NCBI GenBank assembly: GCA_007922195.1
Contig: ML681998.1
Coordinates: 13,996,921 to 14,060,920, forward strand
DNA: 64,000 nt
Reading direction: 5' to 3'
From: Podocnemis expansa
Lineage: Eukaryota; Chordata; Testudines; Podocnemididae
This document shows positions 1-10,324 of the stretch, piece by piece. The notes beneath the pieces were generated by a model, which worked only from the letters and a program-made list of their open reading frames with translations, ran no database searches and was not told the origin of the DNA. A program made the translations under genes and the position numbers. Positions within the stretch are counted from its first letter, which is position 1. Every line of letters begins with the position of its first letter.

Positions 1-104
1 TGTTTTGTACCAAATGGTGTGCGGTTTAATTCCTAGGTGGGAATTGCAATAATTATGTGGATGTCATATATATAGGATTCATCATTTAACATGCAAAGAG
101 TCCT

Positions 105-207
105 GTGGTGTGAAAGCTCATGCGATAAACAAATTTCTTAGTCTTTAAGTGTCACAGGAGTCCTTCCTTGTTTTGCTGAACTAGACTAACATGGCTATCC
201 CGTTGGA
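105..207 (+). repeat. Penelope-like element terminal fragment
   Basis: It carries the terminal signature that recurs through the window: AAAGCTCATGCGATAAA, then TTAGTCTTTAAGTG, then CACAGGAGTCC, then the end motif GAACTAGACTAACATGGCTA. The same order occurs at the ends of the coding PLE copy at 20612-23186, which is how it is assigned. No ORF is attached; it is a truncated or solo end. Confidence 0.7.
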
Positions 208-1990
208 ACTTGACATCATTTAACATAGATCTGACCATAATAAGAAGCACCATCTTCTGGCTGGCTGCAGACTGAAGAGACTGTTTGCCTCCACCCTGCC
301 TATTTGCATATCCAGTGGCGCTGAAATCCAGAAGAATCCCAAGGCTCTGGAATGACTTGAGCTGAAGTCAAAGGTGGAGTGTCTGAATAGGGCATTTTGT
401 GTTCAGTGATTAGAGGATTAATTCATGTGGAAGATGAAGAGCCTTGTGATCTGTATACCACATCAAACACTTGTTTATCTCTCTGGAATGGACAACATAT
501 TCCCTTAGACAGTGGTTCTCCACCAGTTGTCTGCAGCCCAGTGATGGGGGGCCATGAGCCATTTCAAGAGGGCTATGAGTCCTGGCTGCTGAAGCCTGAG
601 GCCCCAGGCCATCGTACCTTCCTCCCATGGGGCTATGGCCCAGAGCTGCAGAGCTGAAATACCAGTCCTCGAGTTAGTGCTTCTGTGGAGCTGATGCCCT
701 GACCTGCAACCCTCCCTACAGGACTAAAGACAAGAACTGCAGGGCAGAATTTTGGAGCCCTGAGGTCTGGCACCTTGTTCAGTGCTAAAACGCTGAGGTC
801 TGGGACTCCTGAGAGGTAGAATACCTGAGTCCTGGGGCAGAGTTGAAGGACACAGGAGGCATTGCCTGCCAGCTTGCAGTGCTGTACCCGGCATGGAGCA
901 GTCCCTGGGGCAACTCAACCACTCCCACCTCCTTCTCTTTCCCAACCCTCCCAAAGTCCCATTCCCAGGCCAGGTTGGAGGCTAAAAGCCGGGATCAGAC
1001 AGTGCAGGGCAGCTGCTGCTTTGCCTGGTGCTATAAAGCAGGCAGATGCAGTGTTTCTGTTCCCTGCTGCTGTTACTGGTGCCCGGAGTTGTGACTGCTT
1101 CTCAGCTCCCAGCCCCCTTTGACTGCTCACCCAGCCAGTAAGAGGTACCCCAGGAGAGGGAGCCTTTGGTCAGCCGTGACACTGACAGGGAGGGGTCCTC
1201 CTGACAGGCAATCCTAGTGACCCTTCTCCCTGCACCCTGAGCTATCTCCCTGCCTGCAGACAGCCTCTAGCCTGCGCCCTGAGTGATTTTCAAACATTTT
1301 GGGCTGAATCTAATTCTCTGAGTCATAATTTTCGGTTGCACCCTCCCTCAACTAACAAATAGGGAGGCCTGCTGAGATGAGTTGGGGTGGAGGTAGCGTT
1401 TCCTCCTCAGGCCCCACTGTGTGGAGATAGCTCAAGCCCCACCAGATCCTGGCCCCCTGAAAACAGAAGTCTAACTATACCTAAGTCTGAAGGCACACTA
1501 CCTCCAACCCTTAGTGGCCAGAGCCTTGGTGCTGTTATAGCAGCGAGACAGAAAGAAGTCGAGACCCCTGCCCTTACCAAGCCTCGCGCTGTGGTATTGT
1601 TTAACTGAAAAGTTTTTAAATCAACCCCATTATTCCTGGGAAGACAAAGAGCTGAGAACGCACTGACCAGCTGTTGCCCTTCCATGGTGTGGCAGCTCAG
1701 TGGCCACGTGCTGACTAACAGGGGAAAATGGAGGGCTCTGGCTACTTTGTCATCTTTCCGTATGGTCTACATGAGCCCCAGAGGCAGCAGGACAGGATTT
1801 TGACTGCATCTGGCTTGGTCTCAGCAAGCATACAGCAAATGATAGCTCCCCTCTCACACACAGCCAGCCAGAACATGTCAAAAGAGGAAAAACTGGACTA
1901 TCCACCTGTGATGGTTCAGTTGTACTTCTCCAGAGCCCCAGTAGAAAAGGACTGCTTTAAGCATACAGCAGCTATGCAATATGGCTGGAG
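208..1990. other. Intronic sequence, no gene recognised
   Basis: Short ORFs here have no recognisable domain. A hAT-like terminus (CAGTGGTTCTCCACC) starts at 510, but I found no matching right end. From 650 to 1290 the sequence is moderately GC-rich, with TG/CAG-rich low-complexity stretches. Nothing supports transcription or coding. Confidence 0.4.
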
Positions 1991-2639
1991 CAGGGCTTCT
2001 CAACTTTTCTCTTCTGTGACACAGTTCGCAGTAAGGCCAACCATGCCAACATAGGAGCACCTCCCCTCCTTGCCGCTGCCAAAAACAATGGCAACTGCTG
2101 GTGCTTTCAGTGGCAACACAGAAAAGGATAGGCACAGGAGCCTCTGCTGTCAGGGAAAAAAAGCTGCTTCTAGGACCCCAGTTGCTGTGGAAAGCCACCA
2201 CTGCTGAGACTTTCTGCTACCACAGGGGGCTTCCACAGCAGCGCTGACACCCACTGGCACTGTAACCCTCCCTCCACCACTTCCCCTGATCCCCATCCCC
2301 TCTGCCAAAGCCATTTTCCCTGACCACTGCTTCTTTCCCCCAGTCCTTGATGCTGCTTCCCCCAACTCCTACTGCAGTCCACTGCCTGCCACTGCTTTCC
2401 CCAACCCCCACCAGCCAGGCTTGCCGCCTGCACAGGGGGGTTTGGTAGCAGCACTGACCACTGCAGCAGCAGCAGTGCAGCACACAGTCTCCATATGCTC
2501 CTCCACTGCTGGAAGAAAGACCTGACACCAGTATTGTTTCAGCAGCAGGGGGTGGGGTGGGCAGGATGTAGTGGTGAGGGAGCATGCAGCGACATAGTCA
2601 GCTATGTGCCATGACACACACACTGGTTGAGAACGGCTG
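1991..2639. mobile_element. Non-autonomous hAT-like element
   Basis: The left end reads CAGGGCTTCTCAACTTTT and the right end, reverse complemented, reads CAGCCGTTCTCAACCAGT, giving a terminal inverted repeat of about 14 bp of the CAGNGGTTCTCAACC type common in hAT MITEs. The interior is GC-rich and non-coding. The flanking 8-mers (GGCTGGAG and AGCCAGCG) do not form a convincing target duplication, so the copy is old or the ends are slightly misplaced. Confidence 0.55.
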
Positions 2640-2800
2640 AGCCAGCGTTTGCTCCATCCACTCTTTCACTCCACACTCTGGGCCAGGGACAGCAGGGAAT
2701 GAGTCACGGGAGCATAGTGGTTTTACACCCACTTCAGGGAATCACTTCAGATTCCCACAGAACTGGGGATGATGTATCAGGGGACTTGCAGGTGGTTTTA

Positions 2801-3180
2801 CAGGCCATGTCTACACCTAAAAGCTTAGTTCAGACTTGATTAGTCCGAACTAAGTAGTTCAAAGGTAGTTTGAACTAAGCGCAGTTTTTTGGTTTGAACT
2901 AACTTTTAGTTTGAACTAGCTGCGCTCTTTTTAGTTCGAACTAAAAAAACGCAAGTTAGGTCGAACTAAAAAAAAGCACGGCTAGTTCAAACTAACCGCT
3001 AGTTCAAACTTATTTAGTTTGAACTAAATCTCTAAATATGTTCAAACTAAGCAGTTAGTTTGGAATAAGCAGCTGAAGTTTTTTAGTTTGAACTGGGCAA
3101 AGCCTAGTTTAGACAGGACTCAAATTAGTTTGAATTAAGGCTCCTTAATTTGAACTAGTTTGCTAGTGTAGACATACCCA
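2801..3180. mobile_element. MITE A, TA-flanked, palindrome-rich
   Basis: The ends CAGGCCATGTCTACAC and (reverse complement of the right end) TGGGTATGTCTACAC form an inverted repeat flanked by TA at 2799-2800 and 3181-3182. The interior is packed with variants of the self-complementary word TTAGTTCGAACTAA in both orientations. There is no coding capacity. TA target sites suggest Tc1/mariner-type mobilisation, which is inference. Confidence 0.75.
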
Positions 3181-3357
3181 TAGACTGCAAGGCCAGAAGA
3201 GCAGATCATATTATCTTCTCGAGGGCCTTCTGGAGCTGCCTGTGCCAACATCCTGGAGGAGCTGCCTCATGCCAGCAATGCTGGGACCTGCTAGGGCTGC
3301 CCCTCAATTTACCCCAAGGAGGTGGATGAAGACTTGAAGCACAAGTACATGAGTGGA

Positions 3358-3502
3358 ACAAGCAAGGAGTTCTGTGGCACTTTTAAAGACTAACAAATGT
3401 ATTATATGCTAAATTTATTTATTGATAAATAAATTTGTTAGTCTTTAAAAGTGCCATGGAGCTCCTTGCTTGTTTTGCTGAACTAGACTAACATGGGTGC
3501 CC
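3358..3502. repeat. Foldback PLE-end unit
   Basis: A left arm (GCAAGGAGTTCTGTGGCACT, then AAAGACTAACAAA) is followed by its approximate reverse complement (AATTTGTTAGTCTTTAAAAG, then GGAGCTCCTTGCTTG) and the end motif CTGAACTAGACTAACATGGG. It is a short hairpin made of two inverted PLE termini without a coding interior. Flanking duplications were not resolved. Confidence 0.65.
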
Positions 3503-3510
3503 CTTTGGGG

Positions 3511-4649
3511 TAAATACACAGGTGGAGGAGGTAGCTCAGAGAGGTGACCTCAGTTCTGGTGTGGTTGAGCCTGAGCACTTGTTAACAAATTTTGACTGGA
3601 GTCCCGCTGACCCAGTATCAGAATGCTGTGCCACTACTAAGCCCCACGGCTGGGCCTTGGTGGCAGTGCAATGACCTGTGTCTTCCTCCCCCTTGCACTC
3701 CAGCTCTGGGGTGACAACTTCACCCCAACCTGTGAAGCATCCTCAGGGCTATAGACACTTTGCTTGCCCCACCCTGCTTGAGGGCTCATGGCAATAGATA
3801 GCTAATCCCCTACCTAAAGCTTACCCACACAGGTGTGACCCAGGGTTGATGGCCTGCCTCCAGAGCTAACAGGGAGGGACGAGCCACCTCTTTTATACAC
3901 TGTGATATAGTGTTGCAAGTTTTTATGATATTTATACAGATTAAAAGGGCACTCCCTGGCTTGAAGAGTTTGCATGAGAAATGAGAGATGAGTGAAGAGG
4001 CTAACCACAAATGGGGAAGATGCAAAAAAGTACAGATTTTCAGATACAAGAATAAAGCAGGGCAGAAGAGAAATAGTAAGTAGCCATGGTGTCCAGCTCA
4101 GGTGTGGCAAACTAGCCAATAGATGTGGGAGAGATGAAAGCTTATAATCAGTGAGGGGGATTTAAGAGATGATGCTGACGTGGTTGTAACAATCAAAAGA
4201 AAAACACTTTTGCTACATCTTGCTGAAATGAGGAGTTAGGCTAAGGAGAAGGAATTTGTTATGAGAATCAGAGAAACATCACAACTGTGAACCAGAATGT
4301 AAACAATGGGAATTGAGAAGAAGGTGTGGATTTTAGAAAAGTGTTGGAGGAAAAATTTACCAAGTTTTTAAACCACAGTATATGGGAGAGGGGCGGGAAT
4401 GGGAAATGGAAGCTGATATATTCCAACAATTTTACTAATCTGGATCTTACCCAGTCTCTGGACAGTCAACCTTCCCTGGCATACCTCTATGGCTCTGTCT
4501 GTGCTTACATGTATACTCCCTTACTTTTCTACCTATATGCTTGCTATGTATGAGATATGCTCATTACACCAATGCCAAGTGTCCATGTATTCTGTGCTAG
4601 ACATGGGATAAAGTGGGGTACATGTATATACCCACATCCAACCTGAGTT
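3511..4649. other. Intronic sequence, no gene recognised
   Basis: No domain-bearing ORF. A segment at 3587-3660 (GTCCCGCTGACCCAG and onward) resembles the segment at 45175-45195 inside the LTR-like unit, so an old fragment of that element may be present. The remainder is AT-rich and unremarkable. Confidence 0.35.
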
Positions 4650-5301
4650 CTTTTGCAGTGTTACCACCACCATTTTAGGAGCTGTGTCCCAGAGATCTGT
4701 GCATCACAGGGCACACTCTGTGAACAGGTTTGCTGTGTGTTGGTGGTACTGTTCCCTGCCTTCAGACATTTGCTGCTGATTCTTCCTGCTCATTTCTCCC
4801 CCTGCCAAACTGCATGGAAGACATGGAACAATGGGGTGGTGAGGTAGTTTTGCTGCTGTTCTTTATTGCATGGTAAATGTTTATGTAGTGGAATAGGTGA
4901 TTGACAGGTTGCTGGATGGAATTGGAGTAGAACTTTTGGACTCATCAAAGACAGCTGACCTCGAGGATGAATAACAATTCATTTAGCTCTTATGGAACAG
5001 ATTACTGAATGCCTTTATTGCCCCAATATGTCCATGGATAGATTGTCACTTCTGATGTGCAAGAACCAACACAGTTTGGTGGGATCACATCATTTTGGAA
5101 ACTGGGGATGGCCAGCCATGACTTCAGAACATCTGAATGAGGAAACAGACCTTCCTGGAATGGTGTGAGGAGCTTGCGCCAAAATTCCTGTGCCAGAAGG
5201 CTCAATCCAGGAAAGCCGTACCAGTGCAGAAACAAGTGGCTATTACACTGAGGAAGCTGGTGATACTAGACAGGTATCAGTCCATTGACCAAGATGAAGA
5301 C
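4650..5301 (+). pseudogene. Decayed PIF/Harbinger-like transposase fragment
   Basis: In the + strand, 5155-5285 reads approximately EWCEELAPKFLCQ, then VPVQKQVAITLRKLVI and LDRYQS. This matches the pattern around the start of vertebrate Harbinger transposases (a CEEL.P segment followed by P.EK.VAIALWKLAT..SYRS). Stops and frame changes are frequent and the catalytic DDE region is absent. The fragment ends where the CR1 begins near 5302. Sequence from 4650 to 5000 is included only because it is contiguous; its identity is uncertain. Confidence 0.42.
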
Positions 5302-5438
5302 TAGACCAAGACCATTTACTTTGCTTAAGAGCATTTGGTGGAGGATCTTGTCAAAGGTGTTCTGAAAATCTAAGTGCACAATATCCAGTGGATCACACTT
5401 TTCTGCTTGCTTATTGAACTCTTCAAAGAATCCTAGTA

Positions 5439-6133
5439 CAGTGGTTCCCAACTTGTGGTCCGCAGACCCCTGGTGGGCTGCAGAGTGGCTCCAGGGGGTC
5501 TGTGGACAGGCTGGAAGCTGGGGCCGGATGCTGCCGGGGTCTTCAGTTCCCAGAAGACCCAGGCTTCCGTCTCCCCCAGGCAGGGAGCTTTAAAATTCCT
5601 GCCCTGCCTGAGCACGCAGAACATGCTCAGGCAGAACAGCCTGGAGGGTGGCCAGGTGCAGCAGTGCTGCCGATGGCCAGGTAAGGGGGGGGAAGAGGTT
5701 TGCGAGGGGGTTGAGGACAGGGAACCAGTGGGAGGGGGCCCCAAGAACAGGCTGGCAGGTGGGGAACATGGGACCAGGCAGGGGGCCATGGCTGCTTCTA
5801 GCTCCTGGGCTGGGGCAGGGGGCCATGGCCATGGCGGCTCCTGGGCCAGAGGAGGGGACCGTAGCAGCAGTGGCTCCCCAGCTGGGGGAGGGGACCATGG
5901 CTGCGGCAGCTCCCAGGCAGGGGTAGGGAGCCATGGCCGCAGCAGTTCCCCAGCCAGGGGAGGTGGCCACGGGTGTGGTGGCTCTGACTCCCTGGGAGGA
6001 GAGCAGCATGGGCCTGATTCTGCATGTCACGGTCCTGGTTCTGCACGGTGGCCTTACACCCCCCCCCCAGGGGGCTGCAAATTTTTTTTAACTACAAAGG
6101 GGTCCCCAGCCTTAAAAAGGTTGGGAACCCCTG
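5439..6133. mobile_element. Non-autonomous hAT in the CR1
   Basis: The left end CAGTGGTTCCCAACTTGTGG and the right end, which reverse complements to CAGGGGTTCCCAACCTTTTT, form a terminal inverted repeat. Flanking 8-mers TCCTAGTA and TTATAGTA match at 6 of 8 positions, as expected for a decayed hAT duplication. CR1 sequence resumes exactly on the other side. The interior is GC-rich with a repeated CCATGGC/GGAGGGGAC pattern that produces long overlapping shadow ORFs on both strands; none is a gene. Confidence 0.85.
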
Positions 6134-6192
6134 TTATAGTAGATCAGTGAGACATGATTTCCCTTTAAAAACCCATGTTGATTCTTCCCCAA

Positions 6193-6768
6193 CAAATCAT
6201 AGAATCATAGGGCTAGAAGGGACCTCATGAGGTCATCTAGTCCAACCTCCTGCTAAAAGCAGGGCCACTCTCACTAAATCATCCCAGCCAGGGTTTTGTT
6301 TAACCAAGCCTTAAATATCTCCAAAGATGGAGATTCCACCACTTCCCTAAGTAACCCATTCCAATGCTTCTTCATCCTCCTAGTAGGAAAGTTTTTCCTA
6401 ATATCCAACCTCGACCTTCCCAGCTGTAATTTGAAACCATTGCTCCTTGTTCTGTTCTCTGTTACTACTGAGAACAGCCGAGCTCCATCCTCCTTGGAGC
6501 ACCCCTTCAAGTAGTTGAAGGTTGCTATCAAATCCCCCCTCAGTCTTGTCTTTCGCAGGCTAAATAAGCCTAGTTCCTTCAGTTTCTCTTCATAAGTCTT
6601 GTGCTGTAGCCCCTCGATCATTTTTGTTGCCATGTGCTGGACTCTAATTTGTCAACGTCTTTTTTGTAGTGAGGTGCCCAAAACTGGACGTAGTATTCCA
6701 GATGTGGCCTCACCAGTGCAGAATAGAGGGGAATAATCACATCGCTCGATCTGCTGGCAACGCTTATT
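6193..6768 (-). mobile_element. Younger CR1 3' fragment nested in older CR1
   Basis: It begins with the CR1 3' tail in reverse orientation (ATAGAATCATAGGGCTAG, then GACCTCATGAGGTCATCTAG) and encodes on the minus strand the ORF2 C-terminus, including [20 protein letters not shown]. It closely matches 33560-34098 of the plus-strand CR1. The older CR1 sequence stops at 6192 and continues at 6769. It is a 5'-truncated insertion. Confidence 0.85.
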
Positions 6769-7680
6769 CATCTGTTTCTAATAATTCTGTTCTCTACTGT
6801 AGTTTCAACCATTTGGATTGTGAAATTAGACTTCCCAGTCAGTAATTGCAAGGATCACCTCTGCAGCCTTTTTTAATTGCCATTACCCTAGCTGTCCTCC
6901 AGTCATCTGGTACAGAAGCAGATTTAAATGATAAATTGTATATCTCTGTTAGTAGTTCTGCAATTTTACATTTGAGCTCCTTCGGAAGTCTTGGGTGGAT
7001 ACCATCTGATCCTGGTGATTATAACTGTTTAATTTCTCAATTTGTTCCAAAACCTCTTCTAACGACTCCTCAATCTGGGACAGTTCCTTAGATTTATCAC
7101 CTAAAAAGAATAGCGTAGGTGTGGGAACTTCTCTCACATCCTGAGCCATGAAAACCGATGCGAAGAATGCATTTCAATCACCCAGTGGCCCCTCTGGTTG
7201 TTTAGCAGGCTTCCTGCTTTTGATGTGCTTACAATTTTTTTGTTGTTGTTACTTTTTGAGTTTTGGCTAGCTGTTCTTCAATTTCTTTTTGGCCTTCCTA
7301 ATGATATGTTTTTACACTTCACTTGCCAGTGTTTATTATCCTTTCTATTTTTCTCAGCAGGATTTAACTTTCACTTCTTAAAAGATGTCTTTTTGCCACT
7401 AACTGCTTCTTTTGCTTGGATGTTTAGCCACGGTGGCACTTTTTTGGCCCTCTTACTATGTTTTCTTAATTTGGTATATACATTTAAACTGAGCTTGTCG
7501 ATTTTTTAAAAAGTTTCCATGCAGCTTGCAGGGTTTTCACATATGGTATACACATTTTAATTTCTTTTTTAACTAACTACTTCATTTTTGTGTAGTTTCC
7601 CTTTCTGAAATTAAATGCTACCATGATGGACTGCTTTGTTGTTTTTCCCTACAGGGTGTTAAATTTTATTATGTTACTAG

Positions 7681-8428
7681 GTGTAACATGTCAAAAATGA
7701 TGGGGGGAAATCAGCGGAATTTATGAAATACTTATGTATTTTACATGGAGGTCAGAGGAAGGAGGTGGGTGTGGTGAAAGAGGCATGGAGATGGCAGCAG
7801 AGAAGAGGTGGGTGGGGGCAGGAGGTGAGGTGGTGAAGGAGGGCATAGGGAAGATGGAAGCAGAGAAAGGGTGGGTGTGGGCAGGAGGTGGGCGGCTGCA
7901 GCTGGGGCAGGAGGTAGGTGATGAGGGCAGAGATGGTCTGGAGCAGAGGAGTTTGGGGGCTGGGACACAGGGGCTGGAGCTACACCTGAAGAGGACATGG
8001 GGTATGGTGCTGGTGAACAGTTCCAGGGACATGAAGGGGCTAAAGTGGGGCCAGGTGCAAGGGACCCTCCACGCTGCCACTGCTGGGCTACACCTACCCT
8101 GTCCCTGTGACTTGCCCCCTGGCTTTGCCACTCCGATCTAAGCAGCCCTGCCCTACTCATCACTCAGCCCTGCCAGCTGCATGGCTCAGGTCTCTCGGGC
8201 CCACCCTGTGCAGCAGGTGCTGCCCCAGCAGTCCCAGGCTCCCAAGCAGCTGCTGGGCCAGCTCAGCAGCTCTCTGGAGCTGCAGGAGGCAGCCTGCAGT
8301 GCAGCGCCTCAAAGTGTCCTGGCTGCCTGCTTGCACTTTTTGGAGCACGGCAGGCTGCCTACTCTTCACATGCACATGGGAGCAGGCTGTCACATGGTAC
8401 ATTTCACATCATGTGCGCACATAGCAAA
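7681..8428. mobile_element. G-rich insertion of uncertain class in the CR1
   Basis: CR1 sequence is interrupted between 7680 and 8429. Flanking GTTACTAG and ATTAGTAG match at 6 of 8 positions. Weak terminal similarity (ACATGTCAAAAATGATG against TATGTGCGCACATGATG in inverse) is compatible with a hAT-type MITE but is not proof. From 7745 to 7935 the interior has imperfect purine-rich tandem units built on GAGGTGGGTG and GGCAGGAGGTG. Confidence 0.5.
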
Positions 8429-8783
8429 TTAGTAGATGATCACTGTTTCTAAGTGGTTCAGCGATATGCATCTCTTGCATGAGATCCTGTGCTTCAGGTA
8501 GGACTAAATCAAAAATTGCCTCTTTTGTTATGGGTTCTAGAACTAGCAGCTCCAAGAAGAAATCTTCAAGAACCCTGATCTCTGCATCCCATTGTGAGGT
8601 GGTGTGTACCCAGCCACTATGCGGATAGTTAAAATCTATGATTATTATTGATTTTTTAAAAAAATGTTTGTATAGCCTCTCACGGTCACTGGCACTATCC
8701 TGGTCAGGTGGTTGGTAATATATCCCTACTTCTATATTCTTATTACTCATGGAATTAGCATCAATAGAGATTCTGTAGCACAA
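8409..8783 (-). pseudogene. CR1 ORF2 endonuclease domain remnant
   Basis: The 124-residue minus-strand reading contains GIYYQPPDQDS, then IIIIDFNYPHSGW, then LEPITKEAIFDLVL, and near the end NSDHLL. These match the APE-type endonuclease blocks of CR1 (YRPPDQ, GDFNYPDI.W, DLVLT, SDH). The usual GDFN is IDFN here. The domain is part of the older CR1. In the element it would nick genomic DNA to prime reverse transcription; this copy is incomplete. Confidence 0.8.
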
Positions 8784-9435
8784 CTTGGTTTATTTTAGAT
8801 TTTTATTTCATTTGACTCTATTCTTTCATTCACATATAGTGCCAGTCTCTCCCCAGTATGACCTATTTGGTCCTTACAATATATTTTTTATCCTAGTATT
8901 ACTGTGTCCTATTAATTATTCTCATTCCATCAAGTTTCTGTGATCCTGTTATGTCCATGTTTCTTAATGAGACATTCATGTTTCGCTGACTTACTAGTTA
9001 GACTTCTAGCATTTGTAAATAAGCACTTAAAAATGGTCACTTATTAGCTGCCTGCTATTATTTGATATAATGGAATGAAACTCTTTTTTATTTGACTGTT
9101 TCTCATCATACCCTACCCATATTTTATCCTCTTCCATCTTCTCCTTCTTACTATGATGCAGAGAATCTCCATTAATAGATCCTCCCCTATGGTATGTCTC
9201 TGTCTGAGCCAAGTACTCCCCCACACCTGTCGGCTTCCCCACCCCTTAGTTTAAAAACTGCTGTACAACTTTTTTTTAATTTTATGTGCCAGCAATTTGG
9301 TTAATGTGGTACCTGCCCATCCGCTGTAGCCTCCCCCTTTCCCAAAAGGTTCCTCAGTTCCTAATAAATCTAAACCCTGCCTCCTTACATCATTATCTCA
9401 TCCATGCATTGAGACACTATTTCTGCCTGTCTAAC

Positions 9436-9666
9436 TCACAGTGCGTGTGGAACTGGAAACATTTCAGAAACTGCTACCATGAAGGACATGGATTTCAATC
9501 GCTTACTTAGTGGCCTGAATTTGGCTTCTGGGACCTCTTCCCTATCACTCCCTATGGCATTGGTACCTACATATACCACAACCATTGATTTCTCCCCAGC
9601 ACTACACATGAGTCTCTCTAGATGTCTCAAGAGATCCACAACGTGGGCACCGAAAAGGCAAGTCAC
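9436..9666 (-). pseudogene. CR1 ORF1 SGNH-esterase-like remnant
   Basis: The minus-strand reading includes VDLLRHLERL, then VVVYVGTNAIGSDREE, then FRPLSKRLKS and FPVPHAL. This corresponds to the esterase domain found in ORF1 of some CR1 LINEs, where the block is usually written V.HVGTND. The Asn of the SGNH block is kept, but the following Asp is Ala. Upstream minus-strand sequence to about 9985 is the decayed N-terminal ORF1. The biochemical role of this esterase in retrotransposition is not settled. Confidence 0.65.
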
Positions 9667-9985
9667 AATGCCATTCTCCTGGTCATCCCAAACCCTGTTA
9701 TCTGTGTTTCTAATGATTTGAGTCCCCCCATAAGTATTACCTGGGTTCTGCTAATAACTGGAATGGCCTCCCCTGGAGAGGTATCCTCAGTGTGAGAAGA
9801 TATGAAAGGAAGGTCCCAACATTTGCTCTATTCCAGTTTGATGTTCTTCCCTGAGATTTTCATCCTCCTCATTAGTACAGATGCTGTCATAACAGGAATG
9901 AAACCATTATATCGTGTTCCAGAAAGTCTGATCTCTTTACTGGAGCTAGTTGCTGGTTGGGAGCCAGAAGTTGAAATTCAGTAAA

Positions 9986-10324
9986 GGGGCCTGTGTATTT
10001 CTTTTCTTTTTTGAGCTTCTTGATAATCAGTGTGGGTAATCAGGAGCAGAGTTTGTGACTGCCTGGTGAATTTAACTTTGGAATATCTGCTCTCTTTTTT
10101 GCAGCCTGTCTTGACCTTGGCATTTTCAAATAGGTTACTCTAGGCACATCAAGTCACTTTTGTGTCTTGCTTGCAACAGTGTGATATTGTATCCTAGAAT
10201 GGTTTGCTTTTTTTTTTTTAATGCGTATTGAATTTTTTTACCTATATTTTGTATGTGATCCACTATAACCCTCAAATCTTTTGCAAAGCCTTTTCCCATT
10301 TTGTAGTTCTGCAGCTGATTATTA
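9986..10324. other. Intronic sequence, nothing recognised
   Basis: AT-rich sequence between two CR1 blocks with a T-tract near 10210. No coding, repeat-end or regulatory signal was identified. Confidence 0.4.

Larger units (their letters stand above)
5302..9985 (-). mobile_element. Old CR1 LINE, minus strand, split by three insertions
   Basis: Reading the minus strand from 9985 down: an ORF1 region with an esterase remnant (9436-9666), ORF2 endonuclease (8409-8783), linker (6769-7680), and reverse transcriptase up to a motif reading DIVHLDFQNTFDKILH (about 5340-5395). The element is cut by a hAT (5439-6133), a younger CR1 3' piece (6193-6768) and a G-rich insert (7681-8428). Removing these joins the CR1 blocks collinearly. 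All reading frames are broken. The 3' end beyond the RT palm is missing, because the element stops at the Harbinger-like sequence. Confidence 0.85.

Noticed and set aside
510..2639. A single 2.1-kb hAT from the terminus at 510 to the end at 2639
   Set aside because: Flanking 8-mers CCCTTAGA and AGCCAGCG do not match; the shorter 1991-2639 pairing has better ends.
5455..6150. 231-codon plus-strand ORF and long minus-strand overlaps
   Set aside because: Lies inside the GC-rich interior of a hAT element with repeats; low-complexity Gly/Ser composition and no domain.
7734..8163. Overlapping ORFs of 135-140 codons on both strands
   Set aside because: Purine-rich tandem units in an insertion within CR1; no domain and incompatible overlapping frames.
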